Assembly (NCBI GenBank): GCA_002440765.1 | Contig: DJVC01000026.1 | Coordinates: 5,892 to 17,888, forward strand | DNA: 11,997 bases | Source: a bacterium UBP3_UBA6266 | GTDB taxonomy: Bacteria; Auribacterota; UBA6266 | Direction of reading: 5' to 3' | Shown: positions 6,761-11,997 of the stretch, piece after piece | Position numbering within the stretch: the stretch's first letter is position 1 | Layout of the letters: each line of letters starts with the position of its first letter | Program-made: the position numbers and the translations under genes | The notes under the pieces: model-generated | The model's database searches: none | What the model saw: the letters and a program-made list of their open reading frames with translations, nothing else | What the model was told of the DNA's origin: nothing

Positions 6761-8329
6761 ATGTTTGAAATGATAAAGGAACAGATAATAGCAGTATCAC
6801 TGATATTTATTGTAGCTTTATTTTTCGGCTATCTGCTGAGAATACTGATGTCAAAATTACAGAAGAACAGTTATGAACAGCAGGCCCGGAAGATAGTTGA
6901 TAATGCTGAGAAAGAAGCCAATACCAAGAAAAAAGAAGCGAGAATAGAAGCTAAGGAAGAGATGCACAGGGCTATGTCTGAATTTGAAAAAGAGACAAGG
7001 GAAAGAAAACAGGAACTTCTGACACTTGAAAAAAGAGTCATGCAGAAGGAAGAAAACCTGGACAGAAAGGTTGATTTTATTGATAAGAAGGATGCGGAGT
7101 TAAAAAGGAAGGAACAATCGATAAGCGACAGGGATGGACACCTGAAAGAACAGGTAAAAAAGATGGAATCCCTGATGGAAGAACAAAAAACCAAATTGCA
7201 GCAGATCTCAGGTTTAAGCAAAGAAGAGGCGAAAAAAATATTGCTTTCAAGCCTGGAGGATGAGATCAGGCATGAAGCGGCGACTCTGATAAGGAGAGTT
7301 GAAACCGAAACGAAGGATAAATCAGAGAAGGAAGCAAAGAAAATAATCAGCCTTGCGATACAGCGATGCGCGGCAGACCATGTTTCGGAAACGACGATAT
7401 CTACGGTCTCTCTTCCCAACGATGAAATGAAAGGCAGAATTATAGGAAGGGAAGGAAGGAACATAAGGGCGCTTGAAGCTGCGACGGGTGTCGATGTTAT
7501 TATTGATGACACTCCCGAAGCGGTAATACTTTCGGGTTTTGATAATATAAGGAAAGAAATTGCCAGAATATCCCTTGAGAGGTTAATTGTTGACGGCAGG
7601 ATACATCCGGCAAGAATTGAAGAAATGGTTGAGAAGGTTAAAAAGGAAATAGACGAACAAATACGTGAAGCCGGAGAACAAATCGCGTTTGATATAGGAA
7701 TACACGGACTTCATCAGGAAGAGATGCGTCTGTTGGGACGATTAAAGTACAGGACAAGCTATGGACAGAATGTTTACGACCACTCTAAAGAAGTAGCTTC
7801 GATTATGGGAGTTATGGCTTCCGAACTCGGCATAGATGTGCAGGTTGCGAAGAGAGCGGGATTACTGCATGATCTCGGCAAGGCCGTTGACCATGAAGTA
7901 GAAGGTTCTCATGCTCAGATAGGAGCGGACCTTGCTAAGAAATTCAATGAAAAGGAAGTTGTAATAAATGCTATCGCGGCTCACCATGGCGACGAAGATC
8001 CTAAGTCCGTGTTTGCGATACTTGTACAGGCCGCGGACGCTATTTCAGCCGCAAGACCGGGTGCGAGATCGGAAACGCTTGAAGTATATATCAAGAGGCT
8101 GGAAAAACTTGAAGAGATTGCGAATTCATTCAGAGGTGTTGAGAAGTCGTATGCGATCCAGGCCGGAAGGGAAATCAGAGTTATGGTCGAACCGGATAAA
8201 GTCGATGATTCCGAAGCCGTCCTGCTTGCCAGAAACATTACCAAAAAGATTCAGGATGAACTTGAATATCCCGGACAGGTTAAAGTAACGGTTATCAGAG
8301 AAACGAGAGCAGTTGAATATGCGAAATAG
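6761..8329 (+). CDS. rny: Ribonuclease Y
   Basis: RNase Y is a membrane-anchored endoribonuclease that starts mRNA decay in bacteria that use it instead of, or beside, RNase E. The 522-residue protein has the standard architecture: one N-terminal transmembrane helix (about 7-29), a long charged coiled coil (about 35-190, rich in KE/EK), a KH RNA-binding domain with [10 protein letters not shown] (225-234), and an HD phosphohydrolase domain with the catalytic H370-D371 in [13 protein letters not shown], followed by HHGDEDP and a conserved C-terminus (REIRVMVEP, then [14 protein letters not shown]). The ATG at 6761 is set by the GGAGG at 6749-6753 and gives the usual length. It follows fau by 39 bases and precedes a ymdB homologue, the same order as in Bacillus subtilis. 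No defect is visible. Confidence 0.97.
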   Translation: MFEMIKEQIIAVSLIFIVALFFGYLLRILMSKLQKNSYEQQARKIVDNAEKEANTKKKEARIEAKEEMHRAMSEFEKETRERKQELLTLEKRVMQKEENLDRKVDFIDKKDAELKRKEQSISDRDGHLKEQVKKMESLMEEQKTKLQQISGLSKEEAKKILLSSLEDEIRHEAATLIRRVETETKDKSEKEAKKIISLAIQRCAADHVSETTISTVSLPNDEMKGRIIGREGRNIRALEAATGVDVIIDDTPEAVILSGFDNIRKEIARISLERLIVDGRIHPARIEEMVEKVKKEIDEQIREAGEQIAFDIGIHGLHQEEMRLLGRLKYRTSYGQNVYDHSKEVASIMGVMASELGIDVQVAKRAGLLHDLGKAVDHEVEGSHAQIGADLAKKFNEKEVVINAIAAHHGDEDPKSVFAILVQAADAISAARPGARSETLEVYIKRLEKLEEIANSFRGVEKSYAIQAGREIRVMVEPDKVDDSEAVLLARNITKKIQDELEYPGQVKVTVIRETRAVEYAK

Positions 8330-8390
8330 AAGATATATATTGGTTGAATATACGGCATAGACGGTTTATCCTTTTTGTTTAGGAGCTGAG

Positions 8391-9176
8391 ATGATAAATA
8401 TTTTAGCAGTTGGAGATGTTGTCGGCAGGCCGGGCCGGGAATCTTTTGCGCGCGTTTTCCCTGATTTGAGGAAGGAGTATGCCGTTGATTTCTGTATAGT
8501 TAACGGCGAAAATGCGGCGGCGGGAAGCGGGCTTACGCCCAAGGTGGTAGCTTTTCTCCTTGATGCCGGCGCGGATGTTATTACGACGGGCGACCATATC
8601 TGGAAAAACAAGGCGGTTTATGAAATAATCGACAAGGAAGAAAGGTTGTTGAGACCCGCAAACTATCCTGATTCAGCACCCGGAAGGGGATTCGGGGTTT
8701 ATGACATAGGGCGGGGGATAAAGATAGGTGTTATGAATCTTATCGGCAGGGTCTTTATGAATACCCTCGAATGTCCTTTTAAAATGGCTTCGAATATAAC
8801 CGAAGAAATTTCAAAACAGACACATGTCATAATGGTTGATATACACGCTGAAGCCACTTCGGAAAAAATAGCGTTGGCATGGTATCTGGATGGAAAAGTA
8901 ACCGGAATTTTCGGGACTCATACGCATGTGCAGACCGCTGACGAGAATATTTTTCCCAAAGGCACGGGATACATTACGGATGTGGGGATGACCGGGCCTT
9001 TTGAATCCGTGCTGGGGCGCGATATACAGGCGGTATTGAAAAGATTTATCACACAGACACCTTCGGTATTCGCCGTTGCCGAGAAAAATCTTAAGGTTTG
9101 CGGGGCGGTTTTCCGGATCGATGAAAAGACAGGTAAAACTGTAAACATAAAAAGGATTCAAAAGGAAGTATTTTAA
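8391..9176 (+). CDS. ymdB: YmdB-family metallophosphoesterase
   Basis: This belongs to the TIGR00282/YmdB family, whose B. subtilis member hydrolyses 2',3'-cyclic nucleotides (and cAMP in vitro) and influences biofilm and motility choice. The 261-residue product carries the two-metal phosphoesterase ligand set: D9 (GDVVG), E40-N41 (NGEN), D68-H69 (GDHIW), H152 (DIHAE), and H177 and H179 (GTHTHVQT). The B. subtilis protein has Asn where this one has D68, a conservative change that should still bind metal. AGGAG at 8381-8385 sits five bases before the ATG. The gene follows rny by 61 bases without a visible terminator, and the pairing with RNase Y suggests a shared role in RNA turnover. The in vivo substrate cannot be read from the sequence. 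Confidence 0.92.
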   Translation: MINILAVGDVVGRPGRESFARVFPDLRKEYAVDFCIVNGENAAAGSGLTPKVVAFLLDAGADVITTGDHIWKNKAVYEIIDKEERLLRPANYPDSAPGRGFGVYDIGRGIKIGVMNLIGRVFMNTLECPFKMASNITEEISKQTHVIMVDIHAEATSEKIALAWYLDGKVTGIFGTHTHVQTADENIFPKGTGYITDVGMTGPFESVLGRDIQAVLKRFITQTPSVFAVAEKNLKVCGAVFRIDEKTGKTVNIKRIQKEVF

Positions 9177-11642
9177 ATGGTTTTCAGGAAAATTCTTTTT
9201 ATATGCGCCATGGCTTTGGTCCTGCAGCCCGCATGTCCTGTTTTTTCTTCCGAGAATTCTAGGGCAAAAGAACTTTTTGAAGTGTCGAAAGCCGCATATG
9301 CGGATGGGTTATATTCGGCTGCCGCCATGCAGCTGCAAAGGTATATTGCCGCTTATCCGACAGCGGGAAACAGGAGAGAGGCCGTAGCTCTTTTGGGGGA
9401 ATGTTATTACTATAACGGGGAATATGATAATGCCATCAACCTGTTGCAGAGGTTTATTAAACATCACGACAGGGAATTCAGGGATTCCATGCTATACTGG
9501 ATTGGCGAATCATACCTTAAACAGGAAGAATATGAAGCGGCTATTTCGTCATACAGGACATTCCTCAACGAATATTCTGAAAGTTCCTATCTTGCTTATT
9601 CTTACTACTCTCTCGGTTGGTGCTATTATCAGTTAAGGGAGTATGATAAGGGAATAAATTTTTTAAAAACCCTTATAGAGAAATTTCCTGATAGTGAACT
9701 GCTGTCCAAAAGCCTGCTTGACATAGGCGCGATGCAGTATAACCTGAAGAATTATTCCATAGCTGAGGAAAACTTTAAGAATGTCATCTCAAAATTTCCG
9801 GATTCACCTGAAGCCGTCGAATCGCTGCTGTGGATGGGCAAGGTCAGCCTGGCTTCGGAGAAGTATTCCAAAGCTGTCGATTATCTCGAAAAGGCGTACG
9901 AAAAGGAAAAAGATGAAGAGTGGTCTGCGGATTGCCTGTATCTGATAGCTACCTCCTATTGGGAATTAAAAGAATACGATAAATCTATTGAAAGGTTTTC
10001 TCTTATCGCCAAGAATTATCCGAACTCAAAGTATTTAAAAGACGCGATTTTAAGAATAGGTGAAGGCAGTTATGTTCTTTCGGATTATAAAGTAGCCATA
10101 GAACAGCTGGAAACGTTTGTAAAGAATTTTAAGAATGATGAAGATGTTGAAAAAGCAAAATACTGGCTGGCTGAATCTTATCTGGAAACCGGCGAGTATG
10201 AAAAAGCGGAAGCTCTTTTTAAAGAACTGACTAATAAATATACCGGCAGCCCCAAGATTCCGGATTTCTATAACGGGCTTGGCTGGTCGTATTTCAGGCA
10301 AAGCGATTACCTGAGCGCCATAGATAATTTTAAAAGGTCGGGAGAAAGCAGTAACGACCCCGAATTCAAGGGAAGCTGCCAGCTCAAGGTAGGGGATGCG
10401 TATTATTTCCTTGGTGATTATGAAGAGGCGATAAAAAGCTATAAAAAAGTTTTGAGTGATTATCCCAACAGCGGGAAATCCGACCAGGCCTTGTTTCAGA
10501 TAGGCTGGTGTTATTATAAACTCGAGGATTTTGATAAGGCTAAAGGCGCTTTCGAAGCTCTTATCACACAATACCCTCAGAGCCCGTTTTCGGATAATGC
10601 CCAGTACAGGATAGGGATGTCGAATTTTAGCGGCGGCAAATTTGAAGAAGCGCTGGGTGCTTATTTTAAACTGCTTGAAATGTTTTCCGATTCCGACCTT
10701 AAAGATATGGCTATGTTCCGGATAGCGGCTACTTATTATGCGATGGGTGATTACCAGAATTCGCTTAATTACTATTCAGAGATGGTCGCAAAATTTCCGG
10801 ACAGCGCCCTCACTGCCAGGGCGGAATATGAGCGCGCATGGTGTTACAGTCAGATGGGCAATATAGAACAGGCGAGCAAAATATTTGAAGAGTATGTGGT
10901 TAAATATCCGGATTCTCCCATTACCGCTGAGGTTATGTTCTGGCTGGGAGAAAAACGGTACAATATGGACGAATTCAAGTCATCGAAGGAAATATATACT
11001 AAGCTGTTTGAACAGTTTCCCGATTCCAGTCTTGCCGACGACGCTATGTTCTGGGCGGCGAAAAGTGCGTTTAGAAGCGGAGAGTATATAGATGCAGAAA
11101 GAATTTTGAAGGTGCTTTTGGAAAAATATCCGGAAGGGGATTTTGTGGTAGAAGGAAAATTCCTTATGGGGGACAGCCTTGCGGCCCAGATTAAATTCAA
11201 CGAGGCGCTGGATGTCTTTTACGGCCTTTTGGACGAAAAGGACAATTACCTGGTTAATGAAACGAAGGGAAGAATTGCGGATTGCCTTTTCAGCCTGAGC
11301 AAGTTTGAGGAGGCAGTGGAAGTGTATAGCTCGGTTCTCGACTCTAATAACGCCGAGTTAGTGGCCCAGTCATATTATAAGATAGGGCGCTGCTATGAGA
11401 AACTCGGCCGCAGTGAAGAAGCTGTTGACCGTTATATTATGGTGGTCTACGGTTATTCCCAGATCACCCAGTGGTTTGTCAAGGCTGCTTATTCCGCTGC
11501 CGAAAAATATGAAGAAATGGGGAAATATAAGGAAGCCGCTAAAATTTATCAGAAGGTGATAGATGAAAATAATGCCATGAGCGGCGATGCGGCAAACAGG
11601 ATTGCTGAGTTAAGAAGGAAAAGCGGGTTTTTCGGATTTTAA
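9177..11642 (+). CDS. Exported protein of about 21 TPR repeats
   Basis: The 821-residue protein begins with a signal peptide (basic FRK, then a hydrophobic stretch to about residue 19, possible cleavage after VFS near 24). The rest is an almost unbroken solenoid of about 21 TPR repeats of 35-38 residues, each ending in a FPDS/YPNS-like turn, with consensus A-x-Y-x-I-G-x-x-Y-Y-x-x-G-D-Y-x-x-A-I-x-x-F. The repeats resemble those of BamD, CpoB/YbgF and similar envelope proteins. There is no catalytic domain, beta-barrel or C-terminal anchor. The ATG directly abuts the ymdB stop, with AGGAAG at 9163-9168. The next gene is an ExbB/TolQ subunit, so a periplasmic scaffold working with a Tol/Exb-type complex is the likeliest job, but this is inference. 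The specific function is unknown. Confidence 0.88.
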   Translation: MVFRKILFICAMALVLQPACPVFSSENSRAKELFEVSKAAYADGLYSAAAMQLQRYIAAYPTAGNRREAVALLGECYYYNGEYDNAINLLQRFIKHHDREFRDSMLYWIGESYLKQEEYEAAISSYRTFLNEYSESSYLAYSYYSLGWCYYQLREYDKGINFLKTLIEKFPDSELLSKSLLDIGAMQYNLKNYSIAEENFKNVISKFPDSPEAVESLLWMGKVSLASEKYSKAVDYLEKAYEKEKDEEWSADCLYLIATSYWELKEYDKSIERFSLIAKNYPNSKYLKDAILRIGEGSYVLSDYKVAIEQLETFVKNFKNDEDVEKAKYWLAESYLETGEYEKAEALFKELTNKYTGSPKIPDFYNGLGWSYFRQSDYLSAIDNFKRSGESSNDPEFKGSCQLKVGDAYYFLGDYEEAIKSYKKVLSDYPNSGKSDQALFQIGWCYYKLEDFDKAKGAFEALITQYPQSPFSDNAQYRIGMSNFSGGKFEEALGAYFKLLEMFSDSDLKDMAMFRIAATYYAMGDYQNSLNYYSEMVAKFPDSALTARAEYERAWCYSQMGNIEQASKIFEEYVVKYPDSPITAEVMFWLGEKRYNMDEFKSSKEIYTKLFEQFPDSSLADDAMFWAAKSAFRSGEYIDAERILKVLLEKYPEGDFVVEGKFLMGDSLAAQIKFNEALDVFYGLLDEKDNYLVNETKGRIADCLFSLSKFEEAVEVYSSVLDSNNAELVAQSYYKIGRCYEKLGRSEEAVDRYIMVVYGYSQITQWFVKAAYSAAEKYEEMGKYKEAAKIYQKVIDENNAMSGDAANRIAELRRKSGFFGF

Positions 11643-11680
11643 TCCGGGGTCATTATGATGCTTTATGTGAAATGCAAAAA

Positions 11681-11689
11681 TGATATAAT
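11681..11689 (+). promoter_or_regulatory. Extended -10 promoter upstream of exbB/tolQ
   Basis: TG-a-TATAAT is a perfect extended -10. The sequence 17 bases upstream (CTTTAT, 11661-11666) is a poor -35, which extended -10 promoters tolerate. Transcription would start near 11696, about 22 bases before the ATG. It suggests the Tol/Exb genes can be expressed separately from the upstream genes. Confidence 0.6.
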
Positions 11690-11717
11690 CGTATTTTGGA
11701 ATCGGAAGGAGGAATAA

Positions 11718-11997
11718 ATGTTAGAAATAGTGATGAAAGGCGGGCCGTTGATGGTCCTGATAGGCCTTTGTTCGGTCCTCGCGCTGACAATTTTTATTGA
11801 AAGGCTTTTCCATTTTCACAGAGCCCAGATCGATACCGAAAAGTTTATGACGGGCATCAGAAATATAATTAAAAAAGGAAAAATTACCGAAGCGATTTCC
11901 ATATGTGATGAAACCCCCGGCCCTGTTGCCCATATAGTAAGGGCCGGACTGCTTAAGCATTCGGAAACGAAAGAAGAAATAAAGGAAGAGATTGAAG
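11718..11997 (+). CDS. ExbB/TolQ/MotA-family proton channel subunit (5' part)
   Basis: The first 93 codons are present and the gene runs off the window. The N-terminus has a short periplasmic start (MLEIVMKGGPLM) leading into the first transmembrane helix (about 10-28), then the family's IERLFHFHRAQID segment and a cytoplasmic region, KFMTGIRNIIKKGKITEAISICDETPGPVAHIVRAGL, in which GK..EAI..C....GP.A.I...GL is characteristic of ExbB/TolQ. These proteins form the inner-membrane proton channel that drives TonB- or TolA-type machines. A strong AAGGAGG lies at 11706-11712. The remaining transmembrane helices and the ExbD/TolR partner would be downstream. ExbB and TolQ cannot be told apart from this part alone. 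Confidence 0.88.
   Translation, partial: MLEIVMKGGPLMVLIGLCSVLALTIFIERLFHFHRAQIDTEKFMTGIRNIIKKGKITEAISICDETPGPVAHIVRAGLLKHSETKEEIKEEIE

Noticed and set aside
6871..7512. 213-codon antisense frame within rny
   Set aside because: It is the reverse of the Lys/Glu-rich coiled coil, giving a Ser/Leu/Phe-rich artefact with no ribosome site or family resemblance.
9222..9239. Lipoprotein signal in the TPR protein (Cys at residue 20)
   Set aside because: The residues before the Cys are Q-P-A rather than a lipobox such as L-A-G, so an ordinary signal-peptidase I site a few residues later is more likely.
11633..11646. CGGATT-tt-AATCCG palindrome at the end of the TPR gene as a terminator
   Set aside because: The loop is too small and no T-run follows. 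It overlaps the stop codon and is probably chance.

Overview
The window is a stretch of bacterial core genome, moderately AT-leaning, with every supported gene on the + strand. No mobile element, CRISPR array, tRNA or rRNA is visible. The genes are full length and mostly typical of their families. An RNase Y/YmdB pair, a PheS with a CxxC-x4-CxxC insertion, an exported giant TPR protein and an ExbB/TolQ-type gene together suggest a diderm, non-proteobacterial lineage. Something like an uncultured PVC, Omnitrophota or Elusimicrobiota relative would fit, but that placement is inference and the sequence alone does not settle it.

Layout. Positions 1-140 are a leader with candidate promoters, followed by rpmI (L35) and rplT (L20). 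A 172-base gap (703-874) holds a terminator-like hairpin. Then come pheS and pheT (4-base ATGA overlap) and zapA, which has a TTG start. The 253-base gap 4601-4853 is filled by a well-folded 6S RNA with its own candidate promoter and a terminal T-run. Next are rarA, fau (5-formyltetrahydrofolate cyclo-ligase, overlapping rarA by 25 bases), rny (RNase Y), a ymdB-type phosphoesterase, an exported protein of about 21 TPR repeats, and the first 93 codons of an ExbB/TolQ/MotA-family proton-channel gene with its own extended -10 promoter.

How the genes work together. The first part is translation (two 50S proteins, both Phe-tRNA synthetase subunits) running into cell division (ZapA). The middle is global RNA control and genome maintenance: 6S RNA on RNA polymerase, RarA at stalled forks, RNase Y initiating mRNA decay, and YmdB beside it. 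The end turns to the envelope, with an exported TPR scaffold followed by a TolQ/ExbB-like motor subunit.

Most of the window is ordinary. The parts most worth a second look are the 6S RNA, the perfect hairpin that contains the rarA start codon, the possible attenuator in front of pheS, and the TPR/ExbB pair.
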